From Hippasteria phrygiana (lineage: Eukaryota > Echinodermata > Asteroidea > Valvatida > Goniasteridae), in assembly GCA_037893225.1 (NCBI GenBank), contig JAZGUH010000112.1, positions 62,001-126,000 on the forward strand: a stretch of 64,000 nucleotides of DNA, read 5' to 3'. Of the stretch, positions 1 to 11,376 are shown in pieces. Made by a program: the position numbers and the translations under genes. The notes under the pieces are model-generated. The model ran no database searches. It was not told the DNA's origin and saw nothing but the letters and a program-made list of their open reading frames with translations. Each line of letters starts with the position of its first letter. The first letter of the stretch is position 1.

Positions 1-136
1 CATTTGAATGTAGTGATATTTTCCATTTAGGTCTGCAAAGACATCGTTTATGGGCATTGCTTAATTAATTAAAACCAACGATTTGGTGTATACATATTTT
101 GTCCATGGTTGAAGAATATGTTTCACTTCTTTTTAG

Positions 137-269
137 ACTATCTGGCCAGCTGGCCAACATCATAGTCGGTGGTCATTTTTCCTCGGACCAACCGGATCTC
201 GAGGCCGTCAAACGGGCTAAGAAGACCCTGGAAGAACGGGCAGTGGAGCTCGCTAGAGAGAAACTGAAG
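137..269 (+). CDS. Exon of the unrecognised gene (antepenultimate in window terms)
   Basis: The exon begins after the acceptor CACTTCTTTTTAG at 124-136 with the last base of a split codon, then reads 44 codons from CTA 138 to AAG 267-269 before GTTGGT. It encodes a mostly charged alpha-helical segment. The reading frame also stays open upstream of 137, but that part is the pyrimidine tract of the splice site, so the exon start is preferred to the ATG at 105. Confidence 0.65.
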
Positions 270-1872
270 GTTGGTCAGTTAACAGGGAAAGCACAATGCA
301 GACATGATTCCAATTATGCTATCGGCAGTACTCAAAAACTAATTGTAAAAATAATTTCAATTAGTGTCATCTTCAAACTGCTACGGAGCCAAAGAGCACA
401 TTTTCATTTATTTAGTTTTAGTTTAATTATTTCTGGTAATGAAACCAAGGATTCCTGAAAAGTGCATATCCATAGCTCGAAAGCCTGAAGAAACTTGAAG
501 GAAGACGACAAAGAAATGTTCAGTTTTAGATGTGGGAGGAAAATCCCAGAATGATATTCTGGGGGAAAACCCACGTAATCAGGCAGGGACCCAAGCACAT
601 GTCGACCCTGGTGGGATTCGAACCGGTCACAGCAGTAGAAGGCGAAGAAAGTACCGCTAGGCCAATCTGACACCCCCCCCCCCCCCCCCCATTCAGTGGA
701 CTACTGCAGATAATTATGATGCTACATGCGGTCATGATGTTGATAAGATGGTGAAGTGCAAAATGATGCCGATAATTTAGTGATGATTGAAACTTCACAT
801 TCTCCCTGCAGAATAATTCAGCCGAGGCAAATGCAGATGCCCGTGAGCTCCTGAGATCTGTCACCGGGCCTCACCCATGTGTCTTCTTCCTTGACCTCAA
901 CAACGTCATTGACGACGACGACGTGAGTACAAACGACGTGTTTATTAGGACAAAGAGTATAGTCAATAAGCGCCAAATTAAACCAATATCGAGGTTTCGA
1001 AATAAATATTATGATAGAATTCCTCTTTAAGTAAAGCAATGTGTTTTACTCACCAATACACTTTATTAGAATAATTATTTTCAAAATCTATACCGTATAT
1101 TATAAAAAATCTACATTCTAGGGACAGAGTGTCACATACTGAAATATACAATTGATACAAATACAAGAGAAGTCTAATGAAATAAATCGAGAACAGACTA
1201 ATGACATTTCTCGGCTATAACTAAGGAAGGGCGGCATTGAACAGAATATGGTGTATGGAAAAATTGAGGGAAAGAGAAGCCGAAGGCGTCAACGCACAAC
1301 ATTACGTCTCAACGGTCAATAATACACATTTCACAAACAACCAGTTCATTCAAGCAGCTCAGAACAGAGAACTCTGGAGATCTATAGGTCATCAACGTCT
1401 GCAACCAGTCATGATAGTCTGATTACATTCACTCGGGAAACTCGAGATCTTAGATCTGAAGTTCACTATAGAAACAGCATTCAATTAACTTGTATAAGCA
1501 TCTGAAAAGTTTTCATTCCAATACCGTGTATTAGTGAGCAAAAGGGTTGCCTTTCTTACGAGAAACTAATATTTATTTTAATGGAATCATGAGCCAGTTC
1601 TTCGTTTCTGTGTAGGCCTATTCCTCTCGTTTTCCCCTTCCATTTTGTCTTCAGTCATCCCATTCTAAAGACCTAATGTTTCCTCTCCGTTTGTTTGTTT
1701 CTTCTGTTTCTCCAAAACAATGTTTACCGTCTCCCATATTCTGTTTGATCATGTCTATATTTTTCTCTCCATTTTACAGTTCTTGGACAACATACCCGAG
1801 GAGTTGCAGCAGGAATTCTTGATGCAAAACATGGCGGACTTCTCCGAGTTGGCCGCCGCTTTTAAATGCTAG
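137..1872 (+). CDS. 3' end of an unrecognised protein-coding gene (three last coding exons)
   Basis: I infer three exons, 137-269, 812-922 and 1780-1872, joined by phase-0 introns and ending at TAG 1870-1872. The acceptors are strong (pyrimidine tracts ending TTTTTAG, CCCTGCAG and TTTTACAG) and the middle donor is an ideal GTGAGT; the first donor (AAG|GTTGGT) is weaker. The visible 111 residues start LSGQLANII, continue as a charged helical stretch (LEAVKRAKKTLEERAVELAREK), then a hydrophobic patch (CVFFLDLNNVI) followed by four Asp, and end EFLMQNMADFSELAAAFKC. There is no membrane segment or catalytic motif. I do not recognise the family; the LSGQLA start recalls LSGRLA in the Shroom ASD2 coiled coil, but nothing after it matches, so I do not claim it. 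Upstream exons lie before the window. The gene model is well supported, the function unknown. Confidence 0.72.
420..690 (-). mobile_element. tRNA-derived SINE (family 1), minus-strand copy in an intron
   Basis: Reverse-strand copy of the same SINE seen complete at 30258-30546. The shared body includes the segments reading (on the minus strand) GGGATTCGAACC-type B box, CCCTGCCTGATTACGTGGG, TTTTCCCCCAGAATATC and TCAGGCTTTCGAGCTATG. It lies between the first two exons of the unrecognised gene. An 18-base C run (673-690) lies at its head end. Confidence 0.7.
812..922 (+). CDS. Penultimate coding exon of the unrecognised gene
   Basis: Flanked by TTCTCCCTGCAG (800-811) and GTGAGT (923-928). It reads 37 codons in phase 0, from NNSAEANADARELL to NVIDDDD. 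Both splice sites are close to consensus and the GC content is higher than in the flanking introns, which supports a true exon. Confidence 0.78.
1780..1872 (+). CDS. Terminal coding exon with stop codon
   Basis: It follows TCTCTCCATTTTACAG and reads 30 codons plus TAG: FLDNIPEELQQEFLMQ, then NMADFSELAAAFKC. The sequence is helical and acidic and ends in a C-terminal cysteine. No canonical AATAAA was seen close downstream; AATATA near 2027 is a possible weak poly(A) signal. Confidence 0.78.
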   Translation, partial: FLDNIPEELQQEFLMQNMADFSELAAAFKC

Positions 1873-2520
1873 ACAGCAAACATGCAGCAATTGAGCCTTC
1901 ATTTAACGGCCCTATAAAAGTAAATAATGAATCAAATAGCTGCTTGTGTGAATTACTATAGTTTACATATGTAAACACCTGATCGGGACAAATGGCTTGA
2001 AACCACAAAGGGAACTCGTGTAGCTTAATATAAAACAATAATCTTTGATATTTAACCGAGGGTATACATTGTATCAATCAAACAGATTTAAAACATTCAT
2101 ATGGAATTTAAAAAAAATTATCTTCAACTGGTCTCGGTTCTTTATCCGGTCGTGATTGGAAAAGCGCTCCGCCATCTTGCGCTGTTTTACAAAGAGTTGA
2201 TTTTTTTATGATTGAAAACGGGGATTAGTTTCAGGTCGTGTGTACAGTTTTCTCTTAAACAGTTCGCCCTTATTGTCATCTCTCGTGTAATCAACATCGT
2301 GCTGTCTATACTCCTTTCCTTTTGTTTTATTTATTTCATTTTTCTCTCCTTTGTTTTTCCTTGCTGTTAGTTTTTAGGATGGTGCCTGCAAAATCAATAA
2401 TGAGCCTCTCTGATGAGAAGTTATATTTGTTGATTATCGGGATAACTCTTGTAACCAAACACCCGATGATAGCAGCCAGCGAATCTGGTTTGGTCCTTAT
2501 GACGGGCTGTTTGTTTGTTG
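1873..2520. other. Presumed 3'UTR and downstream flank, no gene seen
   Basis: AT-rich sequence after the stop codon of the unrecognised gene. It has short T runs and no convincing splice sites or open frame. The transcript end cannot be fixed from sequence alone. Confidence 0.4.
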
Positions 2521-2525
2521 TAAGG

Positions 2526-2824
2526 GTTGGTTGGTTTAGTTGGTTGGTTGGTTAGTTAGTTAGTTAGAACTTGGTTATAGTTGGTTGGTTGGTTTAGTTG
2601 GTTGGTTTAGTTGGTTGTTTGGTTGGTTGGTTGGTTGGTTGGTTGTTTGTTTGTTAGAACTTGGCTGTAGTTGGTTGGTTAGTTGGTTGATTGGTTGGTT
2701 TGTTGGTTGGTTTAGTTGGTTGCATGGTTTAGTTGGTTGGCTGGTTAGAACTTGGCTATATAGTTGGTTGGTTGGTTGGTTTAGTTGGTTGGTTGGTTTG
2801 TTTGTTGGTTGGTTGGTTGGTTGG
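2526..2824. repeat. (TTGG)n / (GGTTGGTTTAGTT)n low-complexity tandem array
   Basis: About 300 bases of GGTT-based repeat with interspersed TTAGAACTTGGCTATAG blocks recurring about every 80-90 bases (near 2565, 2655 and 2746), so a higher-order unit is visible. Two apparent open frames here (long VGWLVGWF strings) are by-products of the repeat. A degenerate echo (GGTCGGTCGG, TTGGTCAGTTAGTCGG) continues at about 3108-3330. Confidence 0.9.
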
Positions 2825-2829
2825 GATTA

Positions 2830-4304
2830 ATTTGTAAGACTATCCGGGATGCTTTCAGAGCTATAGTGCAAACACACTACATATTCTCAAAAAAATTCAG
2901 CAATTTCTTCCACTAGGACCAATCTCCATGTAAAGCGGATCATGGCTGAGACGTCTCAAGTCCTCCGCTTTCTAAAAGATTAGCCCGCCTTTTGATAAAA
3001 TCTTGCTCGTTTTTGGCTTCCACGATTTTTGAGAATAGTAGTATTTTAGTATGATCTCATTAGCTCTGAAACAACCAGAATGGTCTTCCACAATTAATTA
3101 GTCATTAGTGGTCGGTCGGTTTGTCAAGTTGGTCATTCCATCATTCACGGCTCGTTGGTCAGTTAGTCGGTTGGTCGTTCAATAATTATTCAATAGCCAG
3201 CCAACCGGGAAGATTTTTTTTAATGAAATAGGTCAAAGTTAATTCGGTCTTGCGATCTGAAGGGGAATTGCAGTCGATCATTAGATCATTCAGTCGACAG
3301 ATCAGTCGGTCGAGAGTCCGTTGTTCACTCAGTCATTCGTTCCTTTCCAATGCACGTTATGTAATATGCCAAGATAATAATGTTGTTACATTGGTTGTGG
3401 CCCAAGAACTGGGCATACTTTAAATTACATACCTCAACAGTTCATTCTGTCGCATTCCATCGCCTGTCCTTTTTTCTTTGTTTCATGTTTCGTTTTAATT
3501 TCACTTGCCGTTTCCATTCAAAGTTAAATTTCATTTCTTTTTACATTCAGTTTGAACCTTTTTCGTCTGTTTCATTTCAAGACTCCACAATCATAAAAAA
3601 ATTAAATGAATGTCTTCATCCAGGGGAAAAAAGATTCGATATTGATAACCGGTTAAAGCGGCCAGGACCAGAACTAGAAAAGACCGGCCAAATTGTGACA
3701 AAATAGTATTATATTACATATTTACAGATCATTATCAAAATTCTGGGGAAATTATTCAAAGGGGTTTCGAAATTGCCAATATCATAATTGTCTCTTCTTG
3801 CAAGTATTTATAATAATCATAGCTTTATAAAGCAATCTTGATGGTGATGAGAAATTTCACCATGACAGCTGAACTAAAGGGCCTTTCATGGGGTTGAAAA
3901 TACCCCCATGGATTTTACTTACATAATTCCGCCCGGCTGGGACCCTACACCGTAGTAGACTCACGCCGTTTGCCAGAAAACCTCCACCACTCTCATTAGA
4001 TTAAATTCAACTGACGTTCACATCAATTCATAACCGGTACGGAATCGAATGCAATGCAGCTATTACAAAATCGAAATAAAAAATAATAAATAAAAACAGG
4101 TTTACGAAACGTTTGTTTTATTTCTGTTGTTCTGCCTTTGTCCAATAATTGCAAACTTAATTTTGCTAGTACATGTAATATCAAGGGCTTTATAAGGAAC
4201 ATTCTAACAGGAGAACAATTATTGCTTTTTGGACCAGTGGCGTAGCCAGATGTAAGAACCCTTGCCCCTCTCTTGCCACCGACCCCTGTGAAATGTTTGT
4301 GTAC
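2830..4304. other. Intergenic, no gene seen
   Basis: AT-rich DNA with degenerate TTGGTCGGTC repeats at 3108-3330 and a C/T-rich TTTCATTTC stretch around 3470-3590. No exon-like segment, tRNA or clear transposon end was found. Confidence 0.4.
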
Positions 4305-4383
4305 ATGTTATTCTGAGGAGAATATGTTATTCTGAGGAGAATATGTTATTCTGAGGAGAATATGTTATTCTGAGGAGAATATG
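4305..4383. repeat. 19-bp tandem repeat, four copies
   Basis: Unit ATGTTATTCTGAGGAGAAT at 4305, 4324, 4343 and 4362, four identical copies plus the start of a fifth (ATG, 4381-4383). The perfect identity points to recent amplification. Confidence 0.97.
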
Positions 4384-4631
4384 TTCACAACTGCAAACAA
4401 TGGCGAAGAGGACAGCAAAAGTCCTCAGATGTACACGCCCTGCCATGATTGCCCTGCCCTATTCAGGGGCGGATCTAGGGAATTTTTTCCGTACATTTGC
4501 CCAAAAAGTATCTCAACGTTGGTGGCGCCATTTAACCTCTTTGTTTTGTTCTTACCCGTACACGCAAAATAAGACCTGCTTTTCTTTTCTGGTTTGCTAT
4601 AGGCGTAGGCCCTTGGGCCTACAAGCAGGCA

Positions 4632-4990
4632 CTTGAGCTGAGAATATCGCTGGTGTGGAAGCGTCAAATTTAAAAGTTTTGGGTCGCCTCGGATCGAGTG
4701 AAGATTTAAAGTCGTATTTTAAAACCTTTAGTAAACAGGAGGAACCAATCGCGCAGTTACTGCATGGAGGGCCCCTTTGGAAAGAATTTGTTTTAACTGA
4801 AAGAGCTACCCTCGTTAAATATTACAATAAAACAAAACAAAAAAGTTGGTTGGCGTTAGTTTACTCTGAGAGTCAGTGCATCAGGTTCGGTTCCCACCCA
4901 TGACAGTGTCTTTTTCTTTTCTTGAACTGAGAATATCGCTGGTGTATGCTTCAAAGTTTTTGGTCGCCTCGGGTCGAGCAAAGGTTTAAC
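4632..4990. repeat. Pair of direct repeats (~75 bp) 290 bases apart
   Basis: 4632-4708 and 4921-4990 share CTTGAGCTGAGAATATCGC, GGTCGCCTCGG.TCGAG and the AAAGTTTT core with a few substitutions. They look like two ends or two copies of an unclassified repeat. Confidence 0.75.
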
Positions 4991-5036
4991 GGCGATTTTT
5001 TTGAGCTTTCAGGCGATTTTGGTTGAGGTAGAGAGT

Positions 5037-5131
5037 GCTTGGAACCAAGCTTGAAAATTCCAGCTCTAGGCTCACGAATATCACATGTCACGGGCCTAGG
5101 GCTGGAATTTTCAAGCTACTTGGAACCAAGC
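5037..5131. repeat. Short inverted repeat (~34-bp arms)
   Basis: The left arm 5037-5070 (GCTTGGAACCAAGCTTGAAA onward) pairs with 5094-5131 (CCTAGGGCTGGAATTTTCAA onward), with a small bulge. The loop is about 24 bases. It is probably a small foldback MITE; no target duplication is obvious. Confidence 0.75.
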
Positions 5132-5229
5132 TGTTCGACATGGACATAGGAGATCAGCGCAACAGACCAACACCACGTCTTTGCGGTTGTGTGAGTAATA
5201 AGTGAGAGGACAGATCACTTTTCATTGAG

Positions 5230-5640
5230 TCATCAATAGCTCAGTTGGTAGAGCGCCGGTACGTTAACCCGGAGGTCGCAGGTTCGAATCCCACTCCTGC
5301 CAGTTTATTTGTTCACTTTAAAAATGTATTTAAATTTACCTAGTCAGTTTCCCTTGTGGATTGTTTGACGGATTATAAGTTAAAAAGTCGTATTGAGGAT
5401 ACGACTTTTTAGTGAGTGATTCCCACAATGTCGCTTCCCAGGTTGTATCGTAAAATTGGGTGTGATCCCTGGCTAATACGGCATTCTCATTTCTGGGTTT
5501 ATGACTTCTGACTAGCACCCACCCGAACAAAGATACTGACAATTTGGGAGACCGCCAACATAGGGCAAAATAGCTCAATTGGTAGAGCGCCGGTACGTTA
5601 ACCCGAAAGTCGCAGGTTCGGATCCCGCTCCTGCCAGTTT
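5230..5640 (+). mobile_element. Composite repeat with two tRNA-like boxes (SINE family 2)
   Basis: tRNA-like segments at 5230-5303 and 5564-5637 both carry an A box (TAGCTCARTTGG) and a B box (GGTTCGAATCC or GGTTCGGATCC) and end CTCCTGCCAG. Between them is a spacer with CAGTTTCCCTTGTGG, a palindrome AAAAAGTCGTAT/ATACGACTTTTT at 5382-5413, and ACAATGTCGCTTCCCAGG. The acceptor stems do not pair, so these are not functional tRNA genes. Other copies show the same order of blocks with the tRNA-like box in the middle (see 14745-15100, 30755-31070, 32880-33255). Confidence 0.8.
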
Positions 5641-5699
5641 CTTTGTTCACTTTTTAATTTAAAGAGATTTTTATTGTAAAAGAAAATGTCCACACTTCT

Positions 5700-7011
5700 T
5701 TCTTCGACAAACTCTGAAAGTAATTTCCTCAAGAACATAAAGCCTTTAACTGAATAAAATAATGTTTAAAGACACTGGCTACACTCTGCGTATACGTGAT
5801 AGCGCCCTCTCTTCTACTGGCGGAGTTTTCAAAGCTCGCGGTGCATCAGCGTGGCCACTCCTTGGGATTTTTCCTATCATCGAGGGAATCTTGGGTGAAA
5901 AGTATGGATTGCGCATGCGCAACAGCACTTAATGCGTTTTGTACAGTATTTTCCCTTTGCCTTGGGAAATCTTGGGAATTTTACTGACGTAATCTTGGGA
6001 TTTTCAATTTTGATGAGTACATTGCATTTGTACGACGAGTGCACGATGCGCGCACGTGAGCCGAAGCTTGTGAGAAAGGTTAGTCCGCAACACATTATTT
6101 ATTCATTCATTCCAACACAACTTGTCCGATCTGGGTTTTAGGGCAGTCTTTAATCATGGAAGGCTTTATGGAAGAAGGGTATATCTTTTATGAAATATCA
6201 GGGCACAGAAAACGATAGGAAACTGACACATCAACTCTCATGACTAGTCCTTGCATTGCGTGAGCCCGGATCATCTACGCTACAAAAGTGCATGATGTAC
6301 CGTCATGACCGTGTACATTGCACCCTGCATGTTGAGTGCAAATTTAGACCCTTCCTTGCATAGATTGTAGAATGTCAACATTAATATTCCCATGTCCCAC
6401 GTTCCAAACTACGGCCATAGCAGCCATTCTCAAATCAATAACCACATTCACAGGACACCCCCTTTTATTGGCGATTGTGTAATGTAGGGCCCTGTTCCCT
6501 ATAGTATGAAGGGAACAAAAATCCACTTTTACTAAGGTTATTGGAATTGCCAAACTAGGAAGCGACATTACAAACCAACACAAACAGGTATGCCGTAGAA
6601 AAAGGGCAGGGTTTTAGTTTTGGGGGAAATTTTGGGGTAAAGCGGCGATGAGGACGACAAAACGCAACGCGAAAATAAAGATGGCGATCACCTCGACGCA
6701 CAGTAAACACGCAAAACCGCGCTCATTCGCATGGCAACTGCCGTAAAGCGCGTAAGAAAATTGCATTTTCTACCGAAAAAAAACCGATGTCAATAGAATT
6801 AAGAGAAGTCTGCTTTAGGTTGAAAAAGTAATTTTGGAATGAGAAAAAATACCCTTGAATCTAATTTCATCAAAACTAAAGAGGGGCCCTACATTGTACA
6901 CTACACAATCGCCCTTTTATTTCAGGGCAGGAGTGCAGATCACAACTTTCAGTTTCCATCATCACCCAGGTTTGAATTTTTAGAGGCTTTTTGGGATCAA
7001 ATTTCTTAATT
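5700..7011. other. Intergenic, no gene seen
   Basis: Contains repeated CTTGGGAATTTT-like phrases at 5870-6000, a GCGCATGCGC palindrome at 5911-5920 and a locally GC-richer stretch at 6640-6740. No exon could be supported. Confidence 0.35.
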
Positions 7012-7368
7012 TTAACCGACTTTCCCAAATCCTCCAAAATCCTCCAAAATCCTCTTTGCCAAATAGAGGAATTTGGAGGATTGAGCGTCTTTGGAAGTTG
7101 AAGCATCGGAGGAATTTGCAGGATTGAGGGCATAGGAGGATTTTGCCTCAGGAGGAAAATGGAGGATCCAGGTCATCAGGCCCAATCTGATGCTGGTTGA
7201 TTTTGGAGGATTGAGGTTAGGGTGTTTAAGAAAACCCCTGGAGGATTTTGGAGGATTCATGCAATGGTCCCCAGGATTTTGGAGGATTCAGGTTACATTT
7301 TGAAATCAGAGGATTATGGAGGATTCATCAGGTTACTTGGAGGAAAAATGATGTAGGGAGTTAGGGTT
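7012..7368 (+). mobile_element. TTAA-type MITE rich in GGAGGATTTTGG motifs, copy 1
   Basis: The left end TTAACCGACTTTCCC and right end GGGAGTTAGGG are degenerate TTAACCCTAACC ends. The interior has more than ten GGAGGA(T/A) motifs, several inside TTTTGGAGGATT. The copy at 49583-49970 is the same element inverted: shared blocks include the phrases around CATCAGATTGGG, the CAAAATGCC/GGCAAAATG segment and CATTGCATGAATCC. The TTAA plus CCCTAA ends suggest a piggyBac-type non-autonomous element (inference). Confidence 0.72.
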
Positions 7369-8104
7369 TCAATGTAAACGGAAATCTCAAACTTTTTTCT
7401 TCGATAAACTCAAAATTAATAGTCCCGTGTTCCACATTCCTATCTACGGCCAGAGCAACCATTCTCAAATTAACTTCCAAATAACACACAAAACACGGAA
7501 AACTTGGAACTCCTTGACTTTTGATTATTCCTGTACTGAGTGGGCGGAGATAAAGGGGACTTGTTTTGGCTGATAAAGAAAGCAAATAATGTTTTCATAA
7601 ATCCTACAAGCCTGGGGTTTGTCAACATAGGTTGGCACCAATGAGGTTTGAACTGTCATAATGAGGCATCATTAATCAGAATGATAAGGTTATCACAAGT
7701 GACCTTGTGACCAACCAAATTGCAGACAAGTTAGTCAACTGCCTATTTTTGTCTTATCATAACTAGAGAAAGCAAATAAAGAGGAGAATTTTAGGAATTT
7801 CATTTAGGAATCTAGGGTTCACTTAAAAGCAGTTAACATGATGGTGATCCACTTTTAAAAATGTTCAAAATGTGTTTTTAAAATATGATTGAAATTTAGA
7901 GCAGGTCTTCAAATGTGAAGAGTGTAATTTTTCTCTATCAGCTTTTTTTGTAGATATTTCACTACTAGGCCTACATGATTTGAATCAACTATGTATATTA
8001 TGTACACGTAATGGTAACTAAACATTTGAGGAAAAGCTTTTTTAAAAATACTGTATTTGGATGAAGAAAACTGGGCCAAATACCGGACAATACACTCAGA
8101 CTTC

Positions 8105-8460
8105 AGCCGCGTTCGCATTGGACTAACTATTGTAAAAAGTTACCGTGCAAGATTGTTAACATTCTACTATGGTTATTCTTCCGTGCGTCCGCACTTGGAC
8201 TACACGTCTCGCGGAAAGTCCTTGGCCACGTAGTGGTCAAACACGGAAAGCACGTACATTAATTATCAAAATGCATGTTTTACATTACAGTGGCTGTCTG
8301 CCCTGTAAAAGTTCCCGCTCTGGAGGGATAAACGGACAACTGACGATCGACACTTGACAATTTGCAAAGTTTACCAGCTGTCCGCACTGGACTTAATTTG
8401 GACAAGTTGACAACAGTCTCCGTACGTTTTACCAAAAAAAAGGCCAATGCGGACACGGCT
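8105..8460. mobile_element. TIR element with AGCCGCGTTCGCATTGGAC ends
   Basis: The left end AGCCGCGTTCGCATTGGAC is the inverse of the right end GGCCAATGCGGACACGGCT with few mismatches; total length is about 356 bp. No open frame of note. The same 5' ~85 bp recurs at 57223-57305, and the ends resemble those of the giant foldback at 27674-29045 (AGCCGTTTCCGCACTGG). Superfamily is uncertain because no clear target duplication is visible. Confidence 0.82.
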
Positions 8461-9924
8461 TTACATGTACATTAACTACTGTGGACATTCCTTTGTTTTC
8501 ATGTAGAACTTTATGAAACTAACCAAGAAAAAAAAATTTACTCGCACTCTGAATGCTCTTTTAACCCAAATTTTGTGAACGTGATTCCCCTTGATTCATT
8601 TTGCGACAGATAACCCTAACCCCAAAATGCCTCCAAAGCTGCTTTTCAGAGAGGGGGGAAAAACATTGTTTGACATTGGCAAATCCACAAACTATTCACT
8701 CTTCCTGCATCCTGTGGACATCTTTTGTTCACAGCTCCACAAAGAGCTAATGCAAGGTTGAAGCATTATGACCATCTCATAGATCATTGCAACACAGTGC
8801 CTGGGCACTCTGTTGTACAGTGGACAATGGAGTGACAGTTAAACCCACAATGGTATATTTGCACTGTCTGTGCCAGAGGGTTTTAGAATAGGAAGGGATT
8901 TCCTTTCTGTTAACTGTTATGACTGTAATTCAATATGTAGGGTCAGTTACTGTTAGAAAAAAAAAATCATGGATGATACACCCTGTGTGTGCACTGCAGA
9001 AGTTTCTCTTTCAAGGAAATGACTATGGATTTAAACTTCATACCCTGTCATGCCAAGTGCTGGTGCTGTGCTGAATTCAATTTGCTGAAGACATCATGCT
9101 CCAACTGCCAGCACTCAGTGGCAGCGGAAGGGTGGGGGGGGACACCATTGGCCCATCTTCCCCCCACTTTTTTCAATGGAGGAATGGACCCCACTTTTGG
9201 CAGTTATGTACAAGAAAATCATAGAAAAGGGCAGCAGCCGGCCGGCATCGGCACTGCTTTGCCCCCCCCCCCCCCCCCCCCACTTTTAAAAGTGTTCCGC
9301 CGCACCTGTGTTCCAGACAAGTTAATCAAGTTCGGCATGTCAAGATGAGCATACTATAGTGTGCAGGCCCAAGTTTTTGTTTATTTGTGGTTAGGAATAA
9401 AGTAATTAAATTGTACCCCCAAAAAAGCCCCATTTGCTAATACATGTACATGTACATGTACTGACTTTCAAATTTGGGTCTCGGGAATTGTCCCCTAACA
9501 TGGATTCTTTACAGGCCTTATTCAGCTTGTAAAATTTGTGGTCAGGGCAATTTTTTCCTGTAATTGAAAAAGAGGTAATTGTTGACCTGGACAACAATGT
9601 ACAGGCTCAGTTCCTTCTTATTGAGACCACCTTGTTTAAACTTGCTTCCAAACTTGTTTGTCTCTGACTTTCCAGCAGCCATTGTTCAGCAGCCTTTGTC
9701 CACATTATGCAAACAGTGATGTGGTTTGAGGATTAATCACTTGTTTTTTTGTTTCGGTGGTAACCTGATTGTTCTGCTATTTACGGTTTATGGTAAAAAC
9801 ATTTGGGGTCACATTGTCACTAAGGATTAGATCAGTTTGTGAGTGTCACTGGGTTTTAACTGTTAAAATGTTTTCACACATTGGCTAAGAAAAGGCTTGG
9901 CAATCAGCATATATGTCAGTCTAC
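8461..9924. other. Intergenic with C-rich low-complexity tracts, no gene seen
   Basis: A segment at about 9118-9320 begins CAGTGGCAGCGGAAGG and ends TGTTCCGCCGCACCTG, possible imperfect ends of an eroded hAT-like element; it includes a 20-base C run at 9262-9281. The 119-codon open frame here crosses the C run and has no family resemblance. Confidence 0.4.
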
Positions 9925-10080
9925 TTAAAACCCTAACCCTGCCAGACGCAGCACAGTGCATCTGTGGTGACAGCTCCACTTTGCTGGACTCTGTACACAA
10001 GTCAATGTGACAAAGTATGCAATCTGATGCGTCTGGCAGGGTTCTGGCCAAAAATGCCCTGGGGGGACTAATTAGGGTTT
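9925..10080 (+). mobile_element. TTAA-type MITE, GCCAGACGCAGC family, copy 1 (degenerate ends)
   Basis: The interior CCCTAACCCTGCCAGACGCA and GCGTCTGGCAGGGTT are inverted. The same 150-bp element is at 17223-17372 and 61533-61682. Here the ends are worn (TTAAAA on the left, TTAGGGTTT on the right). Confidence 0.88.
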
Positions 10081-11338
10081 CTATAATGCATGCATTTTTA
10101 CTGCAAAACAAGGAAATTAAATGCGATACCAAAAGTGTTTTTCCTAAAATTGCTGTGGTTGGAAAGTTTAAAAAGTGGAATATAACCATGTACATGACCA
10201 TTAGGCCAAATAAAAAAAAAAACATGTTTAACGTCCTGCCTTTTTGAAAAATAGGAAGGAGGAGGCCCTTTTTTTTTCTTTTTTTTTCTTTCAAAATGGC
10301 CGCTCGACACATTTTCCAAGACGTCCGGCTGGGCTATTTTTCAAGATGGCCACCAGCATACACAAGGTGATGCTAGAGTCTAAAAATACGACTTTTTGTT
10401 TTGGGATTTTTTTTTTTTTTCGAAAAAGATCAAATATTCTTCATTTTTTTTCGTGTTTTTTCATTTAACAAAAAAAAAAGCAGGCGGCTTCAAAAAAGGA
10501 AGCGGGCGGGGACGCTAAACAGGGATTTTTTTTTATTTGGCCTTACTTCTGGGGACGAAAGTTTGGTTTTGAAAAATTGGATAGTTGGAAACTGGAGAGT
10601 ACCGTAGTTTTTCGTCAATGATTTTATCAGACAAACAAACACATTTTCAAGGGATGGTTGTGTACATGTACATTAATGTACATTGTATTCTACATTAACT
10701 TTTTTTCAAAGTGAATAGCCAGTGATTATGCCCCAACTTTATGATACAACCTGGAAAGTGACATAGTGGGGATCACTCCATGAGGATACGATGTATTAAC
10801 TTCTACTTTATAACGACATTTCTAACTATAGCAAATTTATGACAAACGCTTTTTTTCACCTCCAAGGCAATGTGTTTCTTGAACCCTTTCACGCCCAATC
10901 TATAACGTAATATTCAGTGTAAGAAAAAATAATTTGGGCATGAAAGGGTTTCAGTAAATTTGATGATTACGAGTATTTACAGGTCAGCAGTTGCGATTTG
11001 AGGTTAATTTGCATCCATCCTATTTGAAAAAGACATTAACCATTTAATAGCGTGTTTTACATGTAGTACATGTTTTATTTTGTCTATTTCACATTTTAAT
11101 TGGGCAGACTGTACCTTTGGGTCATAGGAACTTTTTTTCCTCCACGGTCTTGCCTTCTCCACATTTAATATTATTTGTTTATGTTGATTTTTATGCAGAT
11201 TTTTATCCTTGGTTTTATACGATATTGTATTTATTATGTGGAGAGAAATAAAATAATAATAAAAATCAAGTTTTTAAAAATTCTCTTACAGTAGGTAACC
11301 TAGCGTAGAGTCGGCTGAAATCTTGTGTAATTGAAGAG

Positions 11339-11339
<1 letters not shown>
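10081..11339. other. Intergenic; partial repeats only
   Basis: Holds T-rich low-complexity stretches with AAAATGGCCGC and CAAGATGGCC phrases (10255-10355), a small inverted repeat at 10879-10953, and a partial minus-strand copy of SINE family 2 at about 10727-10800 (ACAACCTGGAAAGTGACA). No gene seen. Confidence 0.5.
10879..10953. mobile_element. Very short (75-bp) inverted-repeat element
   Basis: The left end TTGAACCCTTTCACGCCCAA and right end TTGGGCATGAAAGGGTTTCA are inverted. The CCCTTTCA end resembles the CCCT-starting ends of the TTAA group, so it may be a minimal decayed member. Confidence 0.6.

Positions 11340-11374
<35 letters not shown>
11340..11374. repeat. Poly-G run of 35 bases
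   Basis: Uninterrupted G run, expected to be able to form G-quadruplexes. Others lie at 30908-30929, 40993-41018 and 53800-53823; C runs lie at 673-690 and 9262-9281. Exact lengths of such runs are often uncertain in assemblies. Confidence 0.95.

Positions 11375-11376
<2 letters not shown>

Noticed and set aside
137..269. Shroom ASD2 domain, from LSGQLA
   Set aside because: Only six residues resemble the family; the following sequence does not align.
5230..5303. A tRNA gene (A and B boxes present)
   Set aside because: Acceptor stem does not pair, and several diverged copies with the same flanks show it is a repeat.
5905..6740. A promoter, from GCGCATGCGC at 5911 and AAGATGGCG at 6676
   Set aside because: Isolated NRF1- and YY1-like words without an adjacent exon; not enough to claim a promoter.
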